A stretch of DNA of 64,000 bases, from NCBI RefSeq assembly GCF_002443255.2, contig NW_019211454.1, forward strand, positions 69,340,056-69,404,055. The letters are read 5' to 3'. Positions 55,604 to 64,000 of the stretch are shown here, in pieces. How positions within the stretch are numbered: position 1 is the stretch's first letter; each line of letters opens with the position of its first letter. Under the pieces are notes generated by a model. It made no database searches. It saw only the letters and a list, made by a program, of their open reading frames with translations, and was not told the origin of the DNA. The position numbers and the translations under genes were made by a program. The stretch is from Varroa destructor (lineage: Eukaryota > Arthropoda > Arachnida > Mesostigmata > Varroidae).

Positions 55604-57021
55604 GTCGGTTCTTGTACCTAATATCAATTTTGAACCTTCTCTGTAAGCATATCCTGCCGTTTTATTTAGTACTGTCTTCCTTTTTAGTTAATCAGCTTAC
55701 GGAATAGGTTTATGTAGTTTTGTTTGTGATTGGTGTCCCCTTAAGGTACAACTTTTTTTCGGTGGCGACAAGAAGCATCTTGGGATTTCGCGTTTCGCAA
55801 TGAAAATTCGGTCTAAATCGTTCAGTGCTTGAATAGATAACGCTATTTTGTGTTTGTTTTTCTATACCATTCTAGAAAGAAGCTCGTTAACCCTTAATAC
55901 TTCCCTAAAACACGTAAACCTGTCAATTACGTTCATAAATGTAGAAGACCTGATGTCTTTGCTAGAGATTTTCCATATTTGTGAACACAGTCAAGCAGCT
56001 AGTTTGTAAGTTAGTAAGTTGACGAACTAGAATGAAAGCTTTTACAACTAGTTGTGGCAAATATGGCAGTTGTACGGCTTCCTAATTTCTAGCTTGCATA
56101 TTATTTAAATAAAAATAGCTGTTATGATAACTTTGACGGAAGGCAGTAATCCGTGTATGAATAATGCACAGAGTACTGGTCCACAAGAAGAAAAGCTACC
56201 AGTAATAATAATTGTAGATTTATGGAAGAGTAGAAAGCTGCACTTTTTTTTGCGTTTGATTTTTGTGACGACAGGCGGTAGAGGACATGAACTTTTGCGC
56301 GCGCGGGCGACATCGATACGTCAGTCTCGAACATTTCCGAGCGACACTGACAATATTGTCGGTTCGTGACTTGCTTGTTGAGATGAATGCGTTTTTAAAT
56401 TCAAGCCAAATCTCATCTTTTATAAATATTCGAGTCTTGGACCTTGGTGGGACCATTAACGCTTGCGGCGTGGATTCTGAATGGCCGAAAATGGACAACC
56501 TTGAAGAATTGTATCTCGAGGGAGCTCGTGGACTAAGCTCTGGAAACTTCCTAAAAAATATTCTTGTCAATTGTCCAGCTCTCAAAACAATCGACCTCGA
56601 GGGTACGGACGTCGATTCGGGTGTAATGGTTACATTAGGCTCATTTGCAGTCTACCTAGAAAATGTGTTCCTTGGTTTCACCGAGGCACGAGATGACTCG
56701 TTCTATTTACTGGGTCAGCGCAATTTGATTTTTCGATTTCTCGAAGTGTTGTGTCTAGCGGACACATCGGTGACACAATATGGTCTTAGCCAGCTTCGTC
56801 GTTATGCTCCGAAACTTCGTGAAGTAACCGTTAATCGCAACAGGGTTTCAGAGGACGCTCAGCGAGACGTTGTTCTTTCACTGCGTGTGCATAGGGTATG
56901 CAATGTACACATTGGTGCTCTGTTTCGAAATAAGGGATGTGAGCATTTCAAGATGGCTTACTCTAGAAGACATACCCCTAACGCTGCCGCTGTTACCCGA
57001 ATAACAGTTCCGACGAAGTAA
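55379..57021 (+). CDS. Leucine-rich-repeat protein, two joined exons, 5' part unresolved
   Basis: Exon 55379-55603 (acceptor CTTTTCTGTCTTCAG, donor CAGTTG/gtcggt) joins exon 56275-57021 (acceptor TGTGACGACAG) in phase 0. The junction restores a leucine-rich repeat, LGKACPAIKQL/AVEDMNF. Later repeats include NIRVLDLGGTINACG, NLEELYLEGARGLSS, CPALKTIDLEGTDVDSG, FLEVLCLADTSVTQYG and APKLREVTVNRNRVSED, roughly 25-30 residues each as in cysteine-containing or F-box-type LRR proteins. A basic tail ends at TAA. The part before the repeats (VTPELLHAVIASTL) could be a divergent F-box remnant, but the F-box itself is not visible. Likely an adaptor that binds partners through the repeats. Residues 1 to n upstream are missing. 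Confidence 0.75.
56275..57021 (+). CDS. LRR gene terminal exon
   Basis: A 249-codon open frame, by far the longest in the window. It starts in frame at the acceptor (GCG GTA GAG GAC ATG). Regularly spaced L..L.L motifs identify leucine-rich repeats. An ATG at 56287 would give a 244-residue protein if the exon stood alone. Minus-strand frames at 56122-56585 are shadows of it. Confidence 0.88.
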   Translation, partial: AVEDMNFCARGRHRYVSLEHFRATLTILSVRDLLVEMNAFLNSSQISSFINIRVLDLGGTINACGVDSEWPKMDNLEELYLEGARGLSSGNFLKNILVNCPALKTIDLEGTDVDSGVMVTLGSFAVYLENVFLGFTEARDDSFYLLGQRNLIFRFLEVLCLADTSVTQYGLSQLRRYAPKLREVTVNRNRVSEDAQRDVVLSLRVHRVCNVHIGALFRNKGCEHFKMAYSRRHTPNAAAVTRITVPTK

Positions 57022-58474
57022 CCTGCCTGAAAAGCAAAAAAAAAAAACTACAAGCCAAGCGCGGCTCAGCCGCTAGTTTCATTCGAGGTGCCTGTCGAGT
57101 AATACGCTGGCACATTTTGCTAATTAATATACCTATTTACTTGACTAAGTACGGTAGTACGGTTGCTTTAAAAAATCCTAGTTGCTAAAAACAAAGCTCA
57201 GCCTATCACTATACGGGTGTACATATTATAGTACGTTGACTAGTACCACAAAGAATTGCTGCTACGAAAAATGGAAGTTGCTATACTTTATTATAGCAGT
57301 CCAATACAATCATAACAATTTATTAGTACTTGAAATAAAGAAAAGTAGGAAAAACTTGTTAGAACAATATATATGGCAGCATCTGTGAACCGCTTGCGAC
57401 ATATCACGAGCTAGCACAGTCTTACAAGATATAGTAGACATCTCATGAAAGATATGAAGAAATTTCGTTAGTGAATACTGTATATCTGAATAGTATTTTA
57501 ATATGGCTCAGCGATATTACTCCGATTGTAGAAAGCGAAACCGCATACAACCTTTTGATCCATACTTCCAAAGCTAGCTGAAAAGATTCATCTTCAAGGT
57601 AAGCAATTCCAATTCAATCATAATTATACGAAGAATTTTAAATCTGTGATTAAAAAAAAAAAAAGAGGCATTGCTAAGTGGTATATTGCTGATTGCCCTG
57701 ACGAAAGGCACAGACAAATTTTTTATCATTGAGATTTATTGATCGAGCTCCAAATTTCTGCACGTACATGAAAATGGACAAATGAAAACAATATTAGCAA
57801 TCTATGAAAACGACCGCAGCGTGGAAATGTCTAACGGATGTCTTTTGTTTAATATTTGAGCGGACATTTACTTTTCATAACAAACATAACTGTAAATACT
57901 AATGTTGGGATCGATGCTCCTTTGAAAGGTTCGATTTAATAAACGTTACGTTACGATGTGGCCAGCTATGATTCTTGCGTTTTTTTAACAAAATTTCTTT
58001 TGGTAATGGACCTAGTAGTCTCCTTTTATTTACTTCTTTTTTCCCATTTGAATATATATTGACCTTGGAAGTAGAATGCCCGAAGTCTAGGTCCCTGATC
58101 GGAAATTAATTATATTCCTTCTTTTTTTTTAGTTACGTTTTGCTCAGGTCTAGATTCAAACAAAAGAGGTTAAGATATTACTGAATGAACAGGCGAAGTT
58201 TCGCTTCTAGCCTCTACTTGACCCTGGGTTATGGTCGATTGCGGTTTTTAATGAACTGAAATAAATTTAAGAATACTTACTCCCTGCATTTAAATGTCCT
58301 CAAATACTCGGTTAAGTATGCCTCATATATATATATATATATATAAATTTCGACATAAAGTAGATAATCGTTTAATCACCTGATGGATTATGGTCCATCT
58401 ACGGACGCTACACCTTCCTAGATAAAGATATCGATTTCAATAGCTAGTGAAAGGTCTCCATTTGCATTTCACAG
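57022..58474. other. No supported gene
   Basis: 3' flank of the LRR gene. A+T-rich with A-runs, a (TA)n tract at 58325 and several AATAAA-like hexamers (for example near 57339 and 57938). Confidence 0.5.
58325..58345. repeat. (TA)n microsatellite
   Basis: About ten TA units. Confidence 0.85.
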
Positions 58475-58894
58475 CAATTACCGGCTTTTGCTTCCGCATG
58501 CGAAACGCCCGTGTCGCTGAGGTGTACAAGGCCAACTGGCATGCTACAACCTTAACATCAGCCTGCACAACTTCAGATACTTCTACGCTTGCGACGCTCA
58601 TTGTGAGGAAGTCGAGTGAGATGACCCCGTGGGGCGGTAACTAAAGGTTTTTAGGTTTCATTTTCAAGAATGTACAAAGCCCAAAGCTTAGACATGAACT
58701 CCATTGTTGTTGGGGAAAGGAGAGACTGTGGCTCTTCCCTTAAGCGGTAGTATCGCCAGTTTACGTTTGCTCTAAACAAACATGTCGCACTCAGTTGGAT
58801 TTACTTTCTCCGTCCAGAACCTTACTGTATTGTAGACTACTTGACAACGTATCAGCTTGACTTTGATGGCAGTCTACCCGAAAAATGCTACTAG
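58475..58894 (+). CDS. Two-exon 3' gene end, plus strand, unassigned
   Basis: Exon 58475-58636 (acceptor CCATTTGCATTTCACAG, donor GGGCG/gtaact) reads GFCFRMRNARVAEVYKANWH, SACTTSDTSTLATLIVRKSS and EMTPWG, at about 50% G+C. Exon 58818-58894 (acceptor TTACTTTCTCCGTCCAG) enters in the matching phase 1 and reads PYCIVDYLTTYQLDFDGSLP then EKCY, TAG. Strong sites and phase agreement raise this above most ab initio calls. No family recognised. Confidence 0.45.
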
Positions 58895-59176
58895 TAAAGG
58901 CAAACGAACGTCTTCTAGAGTCTCTTCTTTGCTAACTTCTATAGTGTGAAACCGGCGATGCGAGGCGCTATGTGTTCGGTCTTGTTTCCTGTATTAAATG
59001 GCCTTTGATGAAGATTGACCTAAACTAAAAGTTACTACATGAAACTAAGTGACGTTTATTAAGTGGTGCAAGGCTATTATGTCGACGAAATCTCTTTAAC
59101 AGTTTATCGTTATGCACCGTTAAATAAAGGATAGAGTAGCCCCGCTGGGTCTAGATTGGTCTTTTCTGCTTACTAG

Positions 59177-59254
59177 GAGTTCTACAGCATGGGAGGTTCT
59201 ACTAGGGGTTTGCGACAGCATGATGTTCCTCCGGCTGGGCCAGACGTAGTTTGA
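59177..59254 (+). CDS. Small terminal exon candidate
   Basis: Very strong acceptor TCTTTTCTGCTTACTAG, then EFYSMGGSTRGLRQHDVPPA, GPDVV and TGA. A second frame is open too. Twenty-five codons only. Confidence 0.28.
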   Translation, partial: EFYSMGGSTRGLRQHDVPPAGPDVV

Positions 59255-59607
59255 CGCTAGCAAACGGCCGAGTTTTTCCAACGATGACGAGCGAGGTTTC
59301 TATGCTTAGCTTAAAAGTTAACAAACAAATAAAATTCATTCATAAAAAAGGCATGAGCATTATTAGATATAAGAAATACAACAAATAAAGCACACTGTAT
59401 CATTTGTAACGAAATATTAAGCCTTTTACTTGAAGCCTTAGCTTCAAAAAACTTCTTTCGTTAATGTCGAGGTTACGGCACTATAAAATCAATGTAAGCT
59501 ATTGTAATAATACAATTATTTTAGGATAACGTCTCGCTGATTCGGCTGCATCCATCACCTGTTTTGACCGCGTTCGATTAACCCAAAAAACTCATTTTTT
59601 ATTACAG

Positions 59608-59997
59608 TTCAGTGGGTTAGAGCCCGTTTTCGATGTGAAATTATGCAGGTACCTCATAATTTCAGATCGAAACGCTTTTGCTACCTTAATAATTCGAATA
59701 AGATGGACAAGTATAATATATTTACTTATAGTAAACCTGGGTGCTGACACTTGCACACTTGTACATGACTCGATATACGTCACAGCTCTCAATACTTCCT
59801 TATTCAGCTTCAAAAAGGGTCACATACGGGCTCTATTCTCAGCTCACAATATCCTCTCTAATCAAATAGCGTTCGCCATTGATTTACTGCTTCTGGTAGA
59901 TCCTTCACTAATCGTATGGTCTATACGGCACGACGTACCCGTAACTGCACTCGTGTTCCAAGATTCGTGGATTCATCCTGAGTTTCCCATGACTTAG
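59608..59997 (+). CDS. Terminal exon candidate, 129 codons, unassigned
   Basis: Acceptor ACTCATTTTTTATTACAG is followed in phase 0 by FSGLEPVFDVKLCRYLIISD and an open frame to TAG. Hydrophobic segments (TSIIYLLIVNLGADTC, AFAIDLLLLVDPSLIVW) alternate with FKKGHIRALFSAHNILSN. It ends VTALVFQDSWIHPEFPMT. Both its length and the near-perfect acceptor support a real exon; an alternative short form would splice at ATGCAG/gtacct in another frame. Possibly a membrane or secreted protein. Confidence 0.45.
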   Translation, partial: FSGLEPVFDVKLCRYLIISDRNAFATLIIRIRWTSIIYLLIVNLGADTCTLVHDSIYVTALNTSLFSFKKGHIRALFSAHNILSNQIAFAIDLLLLVDPSLIVWSIRHDVPVTALVFQDSWIHPEFPMT

Positions 59998-60539
59998 TGC
60001 AATTCACCTGCTAAAAATCCGAACGACGATATCGGAAAAAACGATATCAGACTGCAAAAAGCACAGATGCATCTTGACAATCGTTTGATTATAAAGAACG
60101 TCGTAAAACGTTGAACCGTTATAAAATAGCACCATTCTAAAACACACTAGAAATTTTTGTCGTATTTTGTATTGAGAAACCTAATGTATATATGTATACG
60201 TATTTTTGGAATATTTTCCTTCTAAATTAATTTCCCTATCTTTATCTAATAGTCGTATAGATTAGATATAATCTAGCAACAATCCCGTTGTCTCAGCGTT
60301 TACTTCCTGAGGTGTCCGATAGTACGTGGTTCAACAGAATGTCACCTTTTCCAATGGTTCTCAGCACATTTTTTTTAACGCATTTTATAGATCATCTGAA
60401 TCCTACGGAGAGTCTAAAATGTAAGGCTGCATTTCCGCTATTTTTGACATTAGTGCAGTAAAGGACTCCGTAAAGCTTCAGTTCATGAGCTACACGCGCT
60501 TATTGGTAACCTTTATATTTTTTACCATTTACCCTCACC

Positions 60540-60692
60540 GAATCTTCGGTGCTCTCGGCGTCTTTAACGTGGAACGCTTGCCAATGAAAACGAGAAAGTC
60601 ATGGATCAGCGACGGAAGTGACGTCGTAATGACGGGTGACCGATGACCGCAAGCTACACACGTACTTGCTCGCTTTTTCAGCAAAGTTCAGA
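60540..60692 (-). CDS. GC-rich minus-strand open segment
   Basis: Fifty codons reading KKRASTCVACGHRSPVITTS, LPSLIHDFLVFIGKRSTLK and TPRAPKIR before TGA. G+C near 49%. C..CGH is suggestive of a metal-binding knuckle but not more. No clear acceptor. Unassigned. Confidence 0.22.
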
Positions 60693-61686
60693 AGCTTGCT
60701 ACTCATAGAATGCTGATTTCTGGCTTTCTATTAGTTGGCAACTGTGTTGATGATAGGTGTTAGGAAACAAACCATGCATTCTTAGATTTGTTGGATCCAG
60801 TGCCGTCTACGTAGACGGATATCGATACGTATTACGGAAAGCTCACTCTTTTAATTTGATAGTCGGATAGCCGCCAGTGTCTTCGGATGATTCGGGCTTT
60901 GATGCAAGCCTTTGTTTCGTTGTAGCTAACTATCCACACAGTTTTCTTATTATTTCTTCTTACATACTCGACGTTGTGTAATTTTTGCATAGTTTCAACA
61001 ATGAGCCATTGTAGCAGGTTATGCTATACCACTATGGGTCAACTTGATAAACAGTGGCTCCGAATGAATGGCCTTTGAGGCCGGCGGCAGTTTTTCGAGC
61101 AAAGTCGTCACTTCCTTGTAGGTATCTTTTTTGTACCTCTAAGATGAGCTCGTGTCCTTCAATATGTCTATGTTCGAACTGTCTCTTGTCTGCCTGTTGG
61201 ATTATAAACCATTATACGGATTCTCTGAACAAGACCAACATCTATAGTCGTTTACGTTTGATACATTGGTAAACGTAACAGATCGCGAGTGTCAGTCTGC
61301 ATGCCCGACACTGAATCATGGCGCTGAAGACGGCAAGTGGTCAGTTACGCCAAACATAAATAGTATACTGCAGTAACAGTTTGTTCTTTTGAGCTATAAA
61401 CAGTTAGATTTATTGCTAGACATGCGGAGTCATCTATGTCTGATCGTTCATCCTTAGTAATCCAAGTTACTGTGTGCTGCAAACACCTCCCAAATTGGAT
61501 AAAAGCGGTATTTGTTTACGAACTTGAAAACATTGACATTTTATTGAGCGTACTTATCTAAATCACCTGAACTTCTGAGCCAGTTGGACAAGACTACGTT
61601 ATTTTTTCACTCTTCATAAATGATCGTAAAATTACATTTTACAGTCTATTTTTTTCCTGAATTAATTATAATAGATATACTTCTAG

Positions 61687-61907
61687 GTGTGTTACGTTGC
61701 GCAAGAAACATCGGTTGGCCGTTTGTCGCAGATGAGCTACTTTCAGAATTTGAGCGAGGATCAATTGTTATCCAATTTGGTCGTGCAAACTCCTACCAGC
61801 ATGAAAAAAAAAAGTTTATTTTTTGCCAAAAATTAACCGTCTATGCCGTCAGTAATTTTCATGCAAGATTCGAGCTAAAGTTTTCTGAAGATCGATATAA
61901 AGGCTAA
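61687..61907 (+). CDS. Terminal exon candidate, plus strand
   Basis: Acceptor TAGATATACTTCTAG, then VLRCARNIGWPFVADELLSE, FERGSIVIQFGRANSYQHEK and VSNFHARFELKFSEDRYKG before TAA. The frame is open back to ATG at 61620. Soluble-protein composition. Unassigned. Confidence 0.38.
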
Positions 61908-62985
61908 ACATCATCATACCTGCATACAAAGATTTTTGCAGAAACGAAGATTATATATTGCTAGTTAAATAGTCTATATAAGATCTAACGATTAGTTTTT
62001 TTGTGGATGTTTTGTTTTTGTACCTGTCGGAGATTTTGGGCCGCTCCAAGTTTTTGCATTGTTAAGAACTGTAGTCTGTAATTTCCGGAAAATTTTTTTG
62101 TCTCCGGAATTTTTTTTCTACCTTGCACCTTTTTTTGTATCACCTTAGTGAATTTTAAACAATTGCCAATATTCGTTAATGAATGGTAAGCACCAAAAGG
62201 TTATTTATGAGCGAAAGAAGGAATTTTCTGAGAACAATTTATAAGTGGTTTCTATTTCAGATTGAAGTTGTGATATTACGGTGGATGGTGGTTATATTGA
62301 ATGCCCATGACTATCACAAACTATAGTACTTCTAGCATATGCTAAATACTTCGTTACGGTATCTGTCTTTTTTTACCTATAGTCTTAAAAATAAAGCATT
62401 TTCTATATGTTTATATACATATGTACAGCTTTATGGAGTGATGTCGCTCGAGCTGAATCCAACTCAACGAGATTGCTGATTCCCGTTTTCTATTTTTTTT
62501 TGTGTCCGGAGATCGTTTACCAACAATGATTTTCTCCCATGATTGATTAAGGCAGCTTTTGTATTGTGCTCATTAAATTGTCAAGTTTTTCATCGAGCCT
62601 AGTCACTGTAGCAATATTGTTAACATGCTAAAATGTTCCTGTTCCAAAGAATAGTTAGCAGGAGTTTTTTTTTTGTTTATTATGTGAGACGAATTGCGTA
62701 ATATTTCACCTTTCTGTTACGGTCCTCCTGCCGCTTTTTCAGCCAAGAACACTTCGATGCATCAAGAAAAACCGCAGTGTAAAAATAGCAGTTAGGTCTA
62801 TAAATACAATGCACGTTTATCCTAACATCGGTTATGGTGCGATTGTATCCAAACGACTTCACGAAGTGTGCAAAACATCGACTCAAGAATGCTTTTATTT
62901 AACAGTTATTAAAGTATTTTATTGAAATATGCCAATTTATCACAAAAGAGGAAGGAGTCACGAGTCTCTCTTGAAAAAATCTCAG

Positions 62986-63089
62986 CTAAGATCCAGAATC
63001 CGATAGAGCGACATGATCCAAGTAGCCAATATGCACCTTCTCGAGTGCGTTGTCATAGTAACCATCAGTGGCAAGCATGATCCACGCTG
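62986..63089 (-). CDS. Terminal exon with close poly(A) signal, minus strand
   Basis: Minus-strand frame AWIMLATDGYYDNALEKVHI then GYLDHVALSDSGS and TAG, after an acceptor ending CCGCAG. AATAAA on the minus strand follows within about 65-95 bases (TTTATT at 62893, ATTTTATTG near 62920 on plus). The peptide has strong protein character (no low-complexity, balanced charge), but the family is not recognised. The rest of the gene would lie at higher coordinates, perhaps beyond the window. Confidence 0.42.
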
Positions 63090-63954
63090 CTGCGGTTCAA
63101 AGCTCAACGTCGGCTAAAATGATTACTAACTATAAATAAATAACACTGAAATAAGGAATGAAGCAAAAAATTGAAGAAAGTAGGCCATTTATTATTATTA
63201 AGCGCAATAGCCGCTTGTACAGTTGCAATGACGTTTCATACGCTTGTTGGAAACACCCCACCGAGACGTACTCCAATTAGCAACTAGTGTTTGACATTAT
63301 ACCGAAAATTGGATAATTCCAAAGATTTGTTCAAATAATACAGAATATAGAAGCAACGAAATATAGAGAAATAGCACAGTCTTTTGCACAAAGGTCTTCG
63401 AAAACAGCTCACAGCTGACCAATGGATTTGATCTTATATTGCTGGTGAAATCTATTTCTTCAAGAATCTCATTTCACCCGCTCAGACCAGTTCAAAACGC
63501 TGCAGTAAATTGATACTAACACGCTACTTCCGAAAAGCGCCGGGGGACGCTATCGTGTTGGAACATTTGAATTAGAATAACAAATGTAAGGGGTGTGTGT
63601 ATCGCAGAACGAAGCATTGATAATCCTGCGCAAGATGGAATATCTTGCTTCAGAAGTAAACATAGCTTGGCGCACATCGAAGCGGTTATAATCATGTTGA
63701 AGCTACGGTAAATTTGAATAAAGTTTATGGACCTGACGCCTAGGCTGATATCTGGGCTATGTTGCTACACGCTATACTGCTAAATTTCAACATCCTGTGC
63801 GCGCAGAATACGTTAGGAAACGTGTCATGCTTTATGTTACACCAGGAAATTAACCGCATTGAAGCCAGCTGATGGCAAAAAGAGGAATTCTTCTGAATGT
63901 AAACCGCCTACGTTATTTACTCTTCTAAAGCTAACGGGCACGTCACTTCAGCAC

Positions 63955-63979
63955 ATATATATATATATATATATATATT
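63955..63979. repeat. (TA)n microsatellite
   Basis: About 12 TA units close to the window end. Confidence 0.9.
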
Positions 63980-64000
63980 TTGTAAGCGTTGGATAGTAGA

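Noticed and set aside
56122..56585. Two minus ORFs and one out-of-frame plus ORF (56124-56369) around the LRR exon
   Set aside because: Shadows of the LRR reading frame.
59592..59813. 73-codon minus ORF
   Set aside because: Antisense to the 59608-59997 exon candidate, which has a better acceptor and a longer frame.
1..64000. CRISPR arrays, bacterial operons, rRNA genes, prophage
   Set aside because: No regularly spaced repeats, no Shine-Dalgarno-linked ORF trains, no conserved rRNA segments seen; GT-AG introns show eukaryotic nuclear DNA.

Overview
The window looks like nuclear DNA of an arthropod, and I favour a mite-like chelicerate, although that last step is inference. Base composition is A+T-rich (roughly 60% by eye). 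Genes are split by GT-AG introns, (TA)n microsatellites are frequent, and there are two N-runs (18075-18174 and 35306-35330). A decayed mariner-type transposase is present. I saw no bacterial operon logic, no rRNA, no convincing tRNA and no CRISPR array.

Two genes are solid. The first is C1GALT1 (core 1 beta-1,3-galactosyltransferase) on the + strand. Five coding exons between 45632 and 50175 join in consistent phases and carry the membrane anchor, the acidic DDD motif and the family's C-terminal cysteine motif; only the tiny first exon was not found. The second is a leucine-rich-repeat protein on the + strand, 55379-57021, with two joined exons and perhaps more upstream.

Elsewhere I mark ab initio exon candidates: open frames that begin at a good polypyrimidine-AG acceptor, end at a stop or a GT donor, and often sit in locally GC-richer DNA. 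In A+T-rich DNA such candidates have a high false-positive rate, so their confidences are low to moderate. By region: 2.2-3.4 kb, a three-exon + chain with matching phases; 4.5-9.1 kb, lone exon candidates on both strands; 9.6-10.0 kb, the mariner fossil (minus); 13.1-16.5 kb, small exon candidates and a GC island; 17.7-18.3 kb, a 76-bp inverted repeat around an assembly gap; 19.5-22.2 kb, + strand ORF cluster; 22.6 kb, a well-bounded minus exon; 25.4-26.7 kb, a + strand frame interrupted only by TAG codons; 27-34 kb, scattered candidates; 35.9-38.3 kb, a candidate + gene converging on a minus gene; 39.6-40.0 kb, two coding-like frames linked by a possible -1 slippery site; 41-44 kb, more candidates; 45.6-50.7 kb, C1GALT1; 53-54.8 kb, terminal-exon candidates on both strands; 55.4-57.0 kb, the LRR gene; 58.5-63.1 kb, several terminal-exon candidates.

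No pathway links the genes. C1GALT1 acts in Golgi mucin-type O-glycosylation, and the LRR protein is probably a protein-binding adaptor. The remaining sequence is intronic or intergenic, with simple repeats and old transposon debris.
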